DNA from: Sclerodactyla briareus
Lineage: Eukaryota > Echinodermata > Holothuroidea > Dendrochirotida > Sclerodactylidae
DNA: 64,000 bases
Assembly (NCBI GenBank): GCA_026419785.1
Contig: JAODTK010005839.1
Location: 124,001-188,000 of the forward strand
Reading direction: 5' to 3'
The stretch's first letter is position 1; every line of letters starts with the position of its first letter. The translations under genes were made by a program, and so were the position numbers. Below are positions 1-11,461 of the stretch, piece by piece. The notes beneath the pieces were generated by a model. It ran no database searches, had not been told where the DNA came from, and saw only the letters and a program-made list of their open reading frames with translations.

Positions 1-175
1 AGGCCAAAAGAAGTCAAAGTTTGAAAAAAACCCCGGGTGAGCATGATAACTTTGCAACGACGTTCTAATAGAGATCTCATACTCGCACGAAGGATTGCCA
101 TGTGGAGTAATATTCCATATGGTTTTGAGTCAGGTCGAAGGTCACCTAAGGTCATAATTCCATTATAATGGCATA
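1..175 (+). repeat. AGGTCA-rich degenerate tandem repeat (window-edge unit)
   Basis: One unit of a repeat of roughly 150-165 bp, whose core reads as caaggtcacct-aggtca followed by gtcaaag, 'gagcatgataactttgcaacga', a 'gagctcat..cacgaagg' stretch and 'ttgccatgtggagta'. The same unit recurs at 15590-16185 and 28560-29175. A direct repeat of AGGTCA separated by 4 bases lies at 139-154. Confidence 0.75.
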
Positions 176-965
176 AACTGAAAGGAATCCTCTGACTCGC
201 TCGGTGACAAGACAAGAAATCACTGAGCCCCCTGTTTCTCGTTCTAATCATTTTGGGTATACTTGTTACTGAAGAAGAATCAAGGGCTAACCGCATGAAA
301 AACAACTCTTGTTTGATATTTTTCATGTATTTAACCCCCGAAGGTACGAGGGTTTCCGCCACCACCCCCCCCCCTTCCCATGGCTCATTGTAACAACAGA
401 TGATGCCCTATGTTCACACTCAGATCGGTCTGAACGAGTGCATATACCATGTAGGCCTATCAGTAGCTAGGTTATTTTCATTGTTCGCTGGGAAAACTTT
501 CGTCATAGCAGTCATTAGCAATAATATTACTATATCACATGCACCGTATATTTGTGAGATATTCTTCATCATGTCTCTCACAGAAAATATTACTTGAAGG
601 GAATTTGAAAGGTTCCGGTTCTTTTATCGCGGGGAAATGGTGCGATATCTTAATATATGTGTGTTGTATCGCCCACCAGATACCAGTAGTAAGTGGACCG
701 ATTTATTTCATGAGTACATGTTGACTAGCCCAATGTAAGTCTTATTTGGTTGTCGTAGTTGTGGATTTTTTTAATATCAATCCGTTATAATGGGGAAACC
801 ACAATTGTATAGTCAGGATATCGAGCTTTAACGAATGGAGCAGCTAGATCATTATATCACGGGAAAACAGGAAAAGAAAATCTAACACTTTGATTGACCC
901 TACTGCAGTATTCCAAGGAGCTCAGGCGAAGCCCGGGCAATATGCAAAAAGTGATCCCTGTGCAA

Positions 966-1045
966 GCTATCCCTCCATCCCTCCATCCATCCATCAATCT
1001 ATCCCTCCATCCCTCCATCCATCAATCTATCTCTCCATCCTCCAT
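966..1045 (+). repeat. (CCAT)n / CTATC microsatellite
   Basis: Imperfect ccatccatc and ccctccatc runs. Copy B carries the same locus at 17418-17474 with a different repeat composition. The open frames across it (890-1126) are low-complexity artefacts. Confidence 0.9.
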
Positions 1046-1189
1046 CCGTGGCATTGGTGGTGGAGTTTCGTTGTAGATCAGGAAGATCGCGAAGGAAGAT
1101 ATCTGAGCGGTATTTGTCAGTTCTGAATGGTGTATAATTCCGCGTAATATTAGAGTTGAGGCATTCCTGGTTCTTCAACAGTCGAAGTT

Positions 1190-1738
1190 GTTTATCCTTC
1201 TCCTAACAGCTCTGATGGTAACAACTCATTCCCTTTGGATATGCTTAACTGGTTTTGCAGCAAGAATGCAACTATCATGGGTGACTTCAATTCTCATATA
1301 TACAGATATACCTTAGTCCGATGGTACAACGTACAGGCATTCACGTTTCGACTTTTTCATCAAACGTAACTCATGACTGTTTCTCCTCTCAGCAATTACA
1401 TTTGCCTATCAGGAAACACAATATCTTCGACTTAGTCTTGACTCTTGAGTAACGATCTTGATTCAGTGGACAATGGATTTCATGGAAGTGGTTACTATTA
1501 GTTCTATTGACAACGGTAAGGCGGTTGATGATATTTTCTGGACTTTCGGAAGCGTTTGACAAAGTGCCTCATGAATGTTTCCTGTTCAAAATGGAGAATT
1601 TGGGTATCAACGGCAATGCCCTGAAGTGGATTTAAGAGTGGCTTCACACTAGGGCCCAGCAAGTTGTCAGTAATGGGACGCTCATCTATATACCTGATGG
1701 GGAGTCACCAGTGGTGTTGTTGGTCCCTCGCCTGAGGC
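1190..1738 (+). mobile_element. LINE remnant, endonuclease/RT junction, sense half (copy A)
   Basis: Translated pieces match a non-LTR retrotransposon ORF2 of CR1/Jockey type. An endonuclease piece lies around 1210-1500, with a degenerate 'GDFNYP'-like region and an 'NDPDSVDN'-like end. It is fused by deletion to an RT palm piece at 1545-1690 reading FDKVPHECFLFKMENLG, then NALKW. A degenerate 'VTSGV..GP' motif follows near 1707-1735. Stops and frameshifts make it non-functional. It meets an antisense RT half of the same kind at about 1740. Copy B has the same structure at 17590-18090. Confidence 0.8.
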
Positions 1739-2060
1739 AGCTTCACCATTATGAACTCTCCAATTTGATCAGGAGACATTTATGAGGCATCTTGTTCAAA
1801 GCATTCTGAAAATAATATCAAACTACTTCAATCACCGTTGTTTTTAATAGACTAAGTAACATCTTCCATGAATCCAGTAGGGTCAAGCCCCGAACTATTT
1901 CTCTGAAGCACCATGTCGAGACTCGCGACTCGGGTTATACTCATTTCAAATAATTCACAACCAAATTGATCCCCTGATAATTTTCGAGACAGCACAGATT
2001 TCTTTTCCTTTTCATGCCAGAAGAACATCCTTGTCATCCAACGGATGCTTCTTGTTCTTA
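1739..2060 (-). mobile_element. LINE remnant, antisense RT half (copy A, internally deleted)
   Basis: The minus strand carries an RT fragment corresponding to copy B 18105-19060. It includes the segment reading as a degenerate KVPHKCLL...KLES at the left end and the start of the linker ('MKR.VLL..KR' type) at the right end. Relative to B, about 600 bp between 1975 and 1985 are missing. The sense and antisense halves abut head-on, so this is an inverted LINE copy. Confidence 0.75.
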
Positions 2061-2546
2061 AAAGCCAGTTCCGAGTTGACCGCAGTTCGACGTAAATGTA
2101 CAGTGTGCAGCACGATCTTTCGGAACTCCCCGGCCGAAATTTACGAATCCTGCCTCACAACCTTCACAGATTCCCTGCCCCCCCCCCCCACCTTACAACA
2201 TACTCCGAACTCATGGGGAAGAATTGGTGCGTTTTCAATAATGGCGACATTTTAAAATAAGCCGTACGATATTGCTATGGGGAATCTGACCGAATCGCGT
2301 CCTATTCCCCCGAACTGTTCTGTGTGAGCATGCGCCCTTAAAACCACTACGAACTGGCTTATATACGTCGCTATTTTCCTAAATGCACAATGTTGTTTTA
2401 CCACCCTCACAAATGCCGTTCTCAATAGAAACACGTCCATGAGTCAACAGCATTTGACTAAATAATCCAATCAGGCCAAATGACTCTACTCAAGAACCAA
2501 GAAATTTCGAATCCATCCGCCTTCCTGGATTTAAATCAATAACAAC

Positions 2547-2641
2547 GAAAAAAAAGAAAAAAAAATAAATAAATTAAATAAATAAATAATAAATAAATAA
2601 ATAAATAAATAAATATAATAATAAATCAATAAATAAAGAAA
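2547..2641 (+). repeat. A-rich / (AAAT)n microsatellite
   Basis: A-rich tract followed by an aaat/aata tandem run. The orthologous site in copy B is 19518-19612. Confidence 0.92.
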
Positions 2642-3054
2642 TATTCCTATCTTCGGTGAATTTGGGGGCTTGCAACTAGGTCTACCGATATTCTGTGATC
2701 CGTAATGTTTCTATTTCCCTCCTAAATGAATTGCAATCTCACATAAGTAGAATAGTCCGGTTTTGCTTAACATTAATCATGTTCAATTTAACTTCAGTGC
2801 AAATCACACATTCGCGCTAATTATTTCTCAATATCGCGATGTCTAACACAGAGTGACCTAAAGACTACCTCGTACCAATAATGTTATGGGGGGGGGGGTG
2901 GTTCGTCCGTATACAATATGTTTTTCCACGTTTCGTTAAAAAGCCGATCCGAGAAACCCGCATACTACCGGAGCGAAAAATCCCAGTGTCTCCTAATCAT
3001 TCATACTCAGTCCTTCGCAGAGAATAGTCCATTCTGGCCCCTGGGGTTGCACTA

Positions 3055-4788
3055 TATTATTATTATTATTAATATTATTATTATTAATGTGTGTTTATTA
3101 TAGGCGCCTAGCAAGCCTCAAGCGCTTAAGAAAGAGGGAAAAGTCCACAGTTACGGAAGAGGAAAGTTTTTCAGCTTCTGCTTGAAGGAGTCAACACTGG
3201 TGCCCGACCGAATGTCGTCTGGGTAGGCTATTTCCACGAGAATGGCCCTTCGAGACAGAGGCCTTAACAAAAACAAAAGAAAAAAAAATATGATATAAGT
3301 GCGAGAGACGAACGTCAGAGTGCGTGTATGGCCACATAACGGCCAATCCGGTTTCCCTAACATGTACTAATCGGCCGATCCCTTGGAATCTTGAACAGTG
3401 AGTTAGAAGTTTAACGAGATACAAGCGGTGACAGGGAGCCAATTGAAGTTCCCTCAATACCGGGGTGATATGACGTCGTGAGGGGTCCTGGTGACAATTC
3501 TGGCTGCCGCATTTGGAATGTTTTGCAGTTCTTTTAGTTCGGAGCAGGAGGGAGTCCAAAGATTCCCATGTGAATCGAGGCGGGATGAAACGAACGATGT
3601 GCAGTCTTTCTGAGGAGGATTGGTCAAGGTATTTTCTGACCCCCCTTTTTTTTCCCGTCTGGTGAACACCGAACCAGCCACCTGCACTTTACGCACATCG
3701 GTTTGAGTCAAGCTTGGGTCAAATAGAACTCCGCTCCAGGTTGCTGCGTCGGGACTGGGTCACCAAGATCCGCCAACATGGAGTGGTGGAATGGGTCGCA
3801 TAATTACAAACTTTAGCGGAGAACCCTGAATCAGTTGAGTTTTTGCTGCATTTACTTAGGCCTGTTAGCAGCTGCCCAGTCCTTCCGTCCGAAACACAGC
3901 ACTCGAGTAGCTGCATGGCAGCTGTGGCGTTTCGGCGTCTTTAAATGAAATCACAGTGAGTGTCGTCGGCGTTGAACCATGTGATTCACGCCGTGGGAGC
4001 TAATAATGTCCGCTGATATTGGACTGGTATAACATGTGGTATAGGGAGACCTACCGACGAAACCTTGTGGAACAACCGCACGTAGACATTCGGAGTGTGA
4101 ACCGAGTTGCCAATGGCAACACGCTGCGTCTGTTGGCCAAATAAGGACTTGAACCAGCCCTAGAGCATACCCCCAACAATACCATACCTGGTCTGGAGAC
4201 GATGCACTAGAATACAAGTGGATCGATGTGTCAAAGGCAGCGGTCATATCAAGGAAAATAATAAAATCCGACGCTTTCAGAGGCAGCGCAGTAGATCATT
4301 ACGAACCGTAAGGAAGCCGTTCCAATGCCGTACGCAAGGCGATAGGCAGATTGGAGTGGTGAGTACAAGTTGTTCTGTTGAAGTGGTTCTGCCACTGTGC
4401 AGAGACACAGCGTTCAGTGACTTTGGAGAGAAATGGTAGGCAAGCTTACCGGACGGTAATTGCTGGTTGTGTCATTGCCAAGTTGTTTTTCTTCACAATC
4501 GGAACAACATTAGCTGTTTTGAAGGCATTGTCAGACTGTCCAAGAACAAAGAGCGGTTTACGATGTTCCGTGATCACAGCAGAAAAGCGTCTTTGCACGT
4601 TACCAAGAGGGGGTCGGAATAGGGATCTAAAGTGCATTTCTTCGGTGGAGCGGCTTTAATGACGCTTCGAACTTCCATTAGTGGTTCATTTCACTGAACT
4701 TCTGAAGTACATTGGGCGTGATAGGGACTGGATCTGACTGACGGTTTCTAGCAGGAGGGGGGTGGCAGCTCACCTGAATCAGGTCTAT
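3055..4788 (-). mobile_element. 5'-truncated CR1/L2-like non-LTR retrotransposon
   Basis: On the minus strand the ORF2 RT domain is readable in order, with several frameshifts. From high to low coordinate: FKTANVVPIVKKN (about 4500-4540), a palm start DMTAAFDT-like at about 4247, a degenerate 'VPQG.V.G..LYT.Y' at about 4020-4080, then F-N-A-D-D-T at about 3960-3975, the catalytic ADD box. Next come SSRLDS (about 3590) and LQNIPNAAARIVTRT (3482-3530), followed by a 'RELQ.APC..LY' thumb region and a C-terminal tail to about 3120. The 3' end is an ATA/TTA microsatellite at 3055-3088, a common CR1-type terminus. Copy B has the uninterrupted target (20176-20205), which sets both ends. The element is dead. 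Confidence 0.88.
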
Positions 4789-5454
4789 TTTCGTACATAC
4801 TACTTCTTGCTGTACTCACTGAACACTGTAGTGGGGTGTGGGCCTGAGGAATAAAAGACTAAAAATGGGTTAGGATACGGATCCCAATGTTGCGTATGCG
4901 GATCCAGCACGCATGTGAAAAATCAGATTCACCTGAGCTGAGATGGGACCAGTGAATTGTCCTATTTAGTTCGCAAATAGAGATTTGGTTCCCAAGGCAA
5001 AAAAAGTTCTAATGAAAGCAAATACCAACACCGTAATAGGCAAATAACCACATGTCGGGCCTACACGAAGTGTATACTGATGTGTATCACCGAATATGAA
5101 TTCTATGAAAAATAAATCGTCCTCCCAGAAAGGCCTGTCAACTACGATATGCATGGGCCTGCTTGCTGCATTTTTATGGTCCTTATCGCATGGAACTCAT
5201 AATTGTGTCCCTTCTGTACCAAAACGTCCTGTTCCCGAAAAAGCCTTAGCAGCATTATTCGTTAGGCGAACAGTGTGTCTTATAGCAATATAATGCTTAA
5301 TCTTAATGTTATTGTCATGTTAGGCGTTGCGAGTATAGAGAAACGTCGATTTCCTATATGAAAGTAAAAACGGAAACTCATGTATACAGGCAATTAAGCA
5401 ACGTAACGACCGTAACATTGCGCAAGAAATAGGCAAACCTTGAAGTTCAGTGGC
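4789..5454 (+). other. Duplicated non-coding stretch between two insertions
   Basis: Pairs with 20205-20789 of copy B. No exon, RNA gene or transposon domain is recognised in it. The short frames here are not conserved in frame between the two copies. Confidence 0.7.
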
Positions 5455-7729
5455 CAAGGGCGCGATTTGTGTTGGCGATTGGGTTCGGGCGGGGGGGGGA
5501 CGACAATATGAAAACTACCTAAGCGGATCGCCACCCAAAGGATGGTTGGCTCCAGTAAGCGCGCAAGAAATTTCCGTTTTGACAGACCCCCTAGCGTGCA
5601 GGAAACTGCACTTCCCGTGCCATATGGGACAATAGGCACCATTCCTAAAATTGATTAAAAACAATTCAGGGAAGGTTCTCCGAAACTTATCGCCCTTAGG
5701 GATCAATTTCAAGGTGTTGCATTCTAAAATACCATGCAAGTGAGGTTACAGTGTAGATCATGAAGGGAACAATGGAAATGGGCGATGGCAACAACCAGTA
5801 CGTTCGCGCGAAGCGCGAGATTTTGCAGAATCTAATTTGACCAACGACATTGCACTGAACTCTCTTCGACCTTTTACTTAGATATGCCTGCGTTTTTCAC
5901 TCAAAGATTACGGCCTCCATTCCTCATCCTATTTGCGGACCACAGGCGCATGGGAGGGACACTTCCAATCAGGGACCAGACAGGTGGCAAAATGAGTATA
6001 ACACAGAAGTAAGGCAACGGGGCGCGAAGCGCTCACGATTTTTTTTTTCTTTTCACTTTCGCCTCCCATCGTAAAGTCAGGCAATCTTTGGATATAACTT
6101 ATCCTCACCTGAATTTTGAATCATGTCTTTGCACGATGTTTTGGCGTTCCTGGCCGAATATTCGATGACTATCTTATTAGCTTAGTATGTGCACCGCACA
6201 TGCACCCAACTTTCCACAAGTGGTCGCCCCCAAAAAAAATTTAAGAATTGTGCTTTAACACTCTAATTCAAATTTGCACTCTAATTCAAATAGCAATGGC
6301 GTCACCATACTTTTCATACGGGGGGGGGGGGGGCACAGACATTTTCGGGGACGCGAGAACACTATTTAGGCGGAGCGCCATCATAGGTTGGCGGGGAGCG
6401 CAAAAGAAAATTTTTGCGCGCGCCCCCCAGATGGCCGGAAATGACCTATCCCGGGCTTTTCAGGCTGCATGTAGTTGTACCAAGCTTCAAATCTGCGCAT
6501 TCTATGATCACAATTCTGTAATCGGTGGAAATTTGAAACATTTCGTCAGACCTCGGTCTTATCGCTGCCCCGACTTTACTTTTTGGCCAGAATATCCAAC
6601 CTTTGTGCCTCAATATCGAAAACAGGATCTTCTCACCCAAAAATAAATGTGTTTTTCGGACATTTAGCTAGCTGCTTTAGCTCTACTGTCCTAACCATGA
6701 TATGACGTCATGTCCGAGCGAGCAGAGAACTTCCAAGTAGCAGTTATCTGGAGAAAACATGCGTTGAAAATCCAAGCAGTCTGATAGCCTAATTACTGCA
6801 GTTCCAAATCGCGCGTGGTCGAGATGAGGAACGGACCGGAGGCTAATGGTTTAGAAATCAAAAGAGGTTGATTGTAGTTTTCAAGGTCAATGAAAATGTT
6901 GTTGTATGATTCCACCTCACAAATATGTATAAGTTAGGGGCCAATGAGTAGATGAGGCGGAAATTTCGATAGAGTGTGCGGAGAATCGGAGATGACGGGA
7001 AGGGCACGGACAAAATACACACTATTACGCGCGAAACACAAAAATTTGTTCACTTTGTGTGTATTCGAGGCGAATTCGTCCCTTATTTGTCACTTTTGGG
7101 CATGATTCCTCCGAAATTCAGACAATATTTGAACTTAGCTTTTCCTCCACTTGAATTGGAATCATTTCCTTTTTGACAACGCGATTTTTGTGGCGTTCCC
7201 TCACTTCCCTGGCCGCATTTTCGACGCCCCACCGTGTGCTCTCATAGTGATACGATTGTGACCGTGCACCCAACTTTCAACGAGTGGTCGCACCCGTGAA
7301 TAAAATTTGAAAATCACAGATTCGCCAATCTTATGCAACGATATGGATTGAAGGAGAACCCTTCCTCCATTGATAATTAAGAACAAACCCGGGTAAAATT
7401 CCAGGCATTTTTTTTTTTTTGTTGAGGAACACAATATGTCTGCACAAGGCACGTAACACTACCGGTACATAAGATACTCGCGCGCGCAGCGCGCAAATTT
7501 TCGGATATGAGCAGCAGATTCACTCAACTTGATCATTAGGTCATGATGGCATTTGGGTCAACCACGGTTGCTGATGGATATGTCGTACAGTGTCAGAGAA
7601 ATAGTAGTCGAGCTCAAATATTGGGGGGGGGGGGGGGTTCAAAATGCATTGCGTCCCCCTCACAAAATATTGGGGGGGGGACGCCGTCCCTCCCGTCCCC
7701 CCCCCCCCCCCCCATGATCGTCGCCCCTG
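5455..7729. mobile_element. Composite non-autonomous hAT element (two units in tandem)
   Basis: The left end starts CAAGGGCGCGAT. The right end, read inward from 7729 on the other strand, starts CAGGGGCGACGAT, so the termini are inverted repeats. Flanks are TCAGTGGC (5447-5454) and TCAGTGAC (7730-7737), an 8-bp target duplication with one mismatch. Copy B has a single TCAGTGAC (20782-20789) at the same place, which is the empty site. Inside, a second terminus-like start lies at about 6296 (ATGGCGTCACC). Several blocks occur twice in the same order, for example around 6120-6230 and 7140-7290 (a 'cacccaacttt..a.gtggtcgc' block). No transposase frame is seen. Subterminal G and C runs and 'gcggagcgcca' blocks match the elements at 51006 and 61610. 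Confidence 0.88.
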
Positions 7730-8965
7730 TCAGTGACGGTAAAACTTGACCTTAAGGAATGAGATACCTTCTGAATAGTATCTTAGGAAAATCCAACATT
7801 CAACTGACTTTCAGATGGAACAATGAGAATGAGGCGAACCCATTATTATGGAAAGTTTCGTGATGTCGAAAGCAAGAGAATAAAAAACTTGTTCTCAATG
7901 CAAATTGAAGTGAATGCAAAATCCACTGTTGTAAAACGCTGAATAATCTGATTTGGATGAAAAAATTAGGAATATGTAGAAGCAAGTGTTAATTGATATT
8001 TATTTATTTGAACTGATCTCGTCACTCATGAAGGAATGAAAAATCAACACTAAATACACTGAATGTAACATTGCTTTCCTTCTACCTTGTCATTGCGTCA
8101 CATAGTTACACCCAGATAATTGGAGTCGATAACACATAACACATAAACCATTTGGAATCAGGTTGTTAAATTTCAGAGCATTCGATGCAACTTGAGAATG
8201 TGGGTTCGTACCGGTACTTCGAGCGACCTTTCACAGAGTTGAAAAGTGATAATCATCGTTAATTCGTACATATTCATTTTTTAAACTTCACCAAAAATAC
8301 GCCAACCTTTTTTCTCAGGAATTGTTTGACTATAAATGACGTATGCTGTTCTCCAGATAAGGACGTCCCCCACCCACCCTGTGTGCATCATCGTTAAGTT
8401 GCTGTTTTTTCATTTATCTGGAGTGGGGTTCCCATGTTTTCTAACAGCGTCGGGGGGGGGGGGGGCGTCGGGTCACAGCCGTATTCTGCCTACACGTCAC
8501 GGACACATGGGCTTTGCGTGTTCGTGCCAATTATCTCCACCCGTTCGTATGAGACATGTATAGGGTACGACCGCGACTTTCCCTGCGTGTCGGGCTGATC
8601 TGCACCACCCGTACGCAAATCCGACATACCAAAGCAAGAGACTACAATCCAGTCGTCCTGCTCTACAGTGTTACACGGGCATAGGGTGCTAAATAACAAG
8701 ATGTTTCACCATAATTCTCGTTCAACGGAAAGTGGTGAGACATTAGTTGCACAATATCCATTATGCACCGTACACTGTATTGAAGCTTGGTGGGTCATCG
8801 TCTCCGAAGTAATCGTCACTATATGATAAGTCAATGCAAAATTCGTTCCGATATATGCACCGGGTGTGCGAGAGCCATTTCGCCTCCTCGATGATTACAA
8901 CTGTTGCCTCATGCGAGTAAAATGCGGTCAACCACACATAGACTCAAATATGCTTAATGCTTTAC
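7730..8965 (+). other. Duplicated non-coding stretch, right part of copy A
   Basis: Pairs with 20782-22330. It contains a 14-G run at about 8452-8465, where B has a longer, different G-rich sequence (21500-21570). No gene is recognised. Confidence 0.7.
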
Positions 8966-9379
8966 AACCATTTTTTACATAGGTGAAGTGGTTCTGTCCA
9001 CAAAAAGTACATTGTTCCAGGTCTGCGCGAATGGCTGTGAATCTCTAACAGGTGCAACAATGTGGGTGGCAATGACCTGTTGAAACAGGACCTATGCCGT
9101 TTTTCGCTTCGTATGGTATATCAACTTTATTGGCGGTCCATTCGCTGATGTGCACAGCAGTGACAAAAATCGGCGATTTGCCATAAAACGTATCCTCAAT
9201 CGGCCGATTCTAACGAAAGAGATAGCAACCCTCTACTTATCATCATCAATCATATTCCCCACCCGCGTTACGGTCGCATTTCCACTTCGGGTGGGTTGGG
9301 CGGTTCATTGCTGTCTGCACTACACTACTCATCTAATACGCTCAGTAGGTGTAATATCTGAGAGATTACACTACCAGGT
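8966..9379. other. Unassigned spacer
   Basis: No exon, RNA or recognisable transposon domain is seen. It may include the decayed 3' end of the adjacent minus-strand LINE. Confidence 0.5.
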
Positions 9380-10375
9380 CTTCATTGATGCGCTCTGCGC
9401 CAAGTCCTTTTTGTCTACCCCTTCTCTCTCTTCCTCAACCATGGCGGCGTACCGAGAGATTTGTCTTGGGGGAGAGGGGGGGGGGGTGGTTGAGGTCGAA
9501 CACAAGGGAAGGGGGCCCTCATAAATTGCCTCCTCTCCCCCCCCCCCCCCCATGGCCAAATAAGTACAATTTATGTGCCTCGAGACACAATGTTGCTGCA
9601 ATATCTGCTAAGTAACAGCTGCAAACCTCTACTGAACTGCAAAATGGTTTTGTTTAAACATTTATTGATCACTTGGGTCATGGTGGGGGTCTGCCCCCCC
9701 GGGGGGTACGCCACTGTCCTCAACAGTGTACTCTGCTATCCTACCAGTCCAGCTATCGCTATGTTTGACATGTTCATATCATCTTGGCCTTATACTTCGT
9801 AGCCATGACTCTATGTTGGGAATGTCCACGCGACGACAGAGAGAGTCCAAACTGATTCTATCCCTTCTGAAGACCACACACATCCACCTCGGCATACCTC
9901 GCTCATTCCATTGTAGTCTGACAAGATCCTCTTTACGGCAGAGCAGAGTGCACTAGGACATGAATCTGCTAAGTAGTCCGCGCATCTTCAGTGAAAGCCT
10001 GATAGGCTCCGACAGATCAGGAGGGGGAGCAATTCTTTGAATTTGCCCCAGCAGCGGGTGATCTTTAGCCAGTTTACAGCTACCGCCAGCACTGATCATA
10101 TCACCAAGGAAGCAGAACCTTCCGTTTTCGAGTTTATGGTGATACTGTACAGGGTCTGCCTACAATCAGACAGTATGCCTGGCTATCTCTGTGACTGATA
10201 CCAGCGTGGGGAGGCCAAACAGACGGAAGTAACGTGACGCCCAATCGTGGTCCTTTATGGCTAACCCAGAAGAGGCCACGGAGAGTATGACCATTGTGAA
10301 GGGCTGTTTCCGACCAAAGCAAGGTATTTTTTTTTCGACCACAAGAGGCTAGGGGCGAATGGTGTAGTTTCATTT
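9380..10375 (-). mobile_element. LINE ORF2 C-terminal fragment, interrupted by a MITE
   Basis: The minus strand translates, with frameshifts, to a typical LINE C-terminal region. It shows NGRFCFLGDMISAGGSC (about 10070-10125), then DLVRLQWNERGMPRWMC (about 9880-9925), then a degenerate RWYGHVKHSDSW at about 9740-9790. Beyond the inserted MITE (9440-9716) the reading continues as VEEERE and a degenerate 'GRPKRTW' near 9400-9431. Upstream (10140-10370) a degenerate cysteine-spaced region is seen. Stops and frameshifts show that it is dead. The lineage differs from the 3055-4788 element. Confidence 0.85.
9440..9716. mobile_element. hAT MITE with perfect 8-bp target duplication
   Basis: The left terminus is CATGGCGGCGTACCG and the right terminus, read inward, is CAGTGGCGTACCCCCC. 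Flanking copies of TCCTCAAC lie at 9432-9439 and 9717-9724. An 8-bp duplication plus a CAGTGGCGTA-type terminus is the hAT signature. It is 277 bp long with a G run near the left and C runs near both the middle and right, so it cannot code for transposase. Relatives are at 42678-42918 and 54493-54670, with an end fragment at 27225-27285. It interrupts a LINE coding region. Confidence 0.92.
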
Positions 10376-11461
10376 ACACAGCCATCCATCGATAGGGGAC
10401 AGAAACGACGTCTTGTATACGACGTTTTACGCCTCTTGCATCCGCCCTGTACCGACGTTTACATGGAAACCTCATATGATTTCTTACCTTCCACCAGTAT
10501 CACCAAATGTATAAAACCAAATCGTCCAACACTCTTTTGCACATCAGATAATGCAATTCCAAAGACAGTCGTAAAAGTGAGCAATCACTGGTCAGTGGTT
10601 TACAAGCAACGTCTCCCAGAAGTATGACCTTCTTCCAGTAGATTGAATTGCATCTTTTTATAGGCATAGCTGGTTACACAATAGGGTGCTGGCAATCTGG
10701 CGATGCGATCCAGATATGCAGGTATTCCTATACGTTGTTAATCGACTGGGAAACATGTGGAACGGTCTTTATGACTAGTATAGAACGAAATAATTTGCAC
10801 TGGGAATACGCTGAGCCCATAGAGAACAGGAGTCTTTTTTCTTCAAAATATAGGTAACCATTCATATGGTTAACCCACTCGTCACAGCTTAATTGTTACA
10901 TAATACCTGTACTCAGCAAATAGTTATTAACTTACTAATCGATGATCATATAATCCATGTAAACTTTTTCATGTCATATTGCTCAATGTACAATGCGCTT
11001 GGTCTATTGTTCACGTGCACAACTGACTTATTTTACTTGTTTGGGGGCAAACCGAGGTATGGACGCTCACTGTGCTTTTTTTTTTAAATATATTTTATAT
11101 ATATATTTTTTTTTTTCAGCAGCAATCACCCTCTTTCGGACTCAACTTCGCTGTGATTCCGAGAGTTAGGCGGGGGGTCAAAAAGTCAAGGTTTTGGCGA
11201 TTGGAAGCGTAATTCAGAAAATTTGGCGGCTAGGTAACCTTCATAGGCATGTGCGCGCTCGCGAAGGGAGGTCACTGTATTTCGTCGCGTGATGAGCTGG
11301 GGAGCCGAAACGAGGGGTGATGAAGAAAAAACGGACTACTGACGCATATTCCTTCATTTACTTTGGCATAACTAACGTCGTGAGTCGTAACACAGCTCGC
11401 GGCAGTGATTACTCGTACTTTCTACTTGAGTGAGCGTAGTCACGTTGATTCAACTATTTGC
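10376..11461. other. Unassigned spacer with AT-rich tract
   Basis: No gene is recognised. A T-run / TATATA tract lies at 11074-11118. The open frames are short and show no family resemblance. Confidence 0.5.

Larger units (their letters stand above)
1..8965 (+). repeat. Segmental duplication, copy A (truncated by window start)
   Basis: This segment aligns in the same order and orientation to 16013-22330. Anchors seen by eye include 1/16013, 181/16190, 400/16398, 1063/17486, 2640/19753, 3001/20117, 4800/20205, 5320/20670, 7740/20800, 8515/21598 and 8905/22257. The match at 1063-1267 shows only a handful of differences, while other stretches are clearly more diverged or indel-rich. Two large blocks, about 3055-4788 and 5455-7729, are absent from copy B and are transposon insertions. 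Similarity fades after about 8965. The copy runs off the left edge, so its true start is unknown. No intact host gene is seen inside it. Confidence 0.92.
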
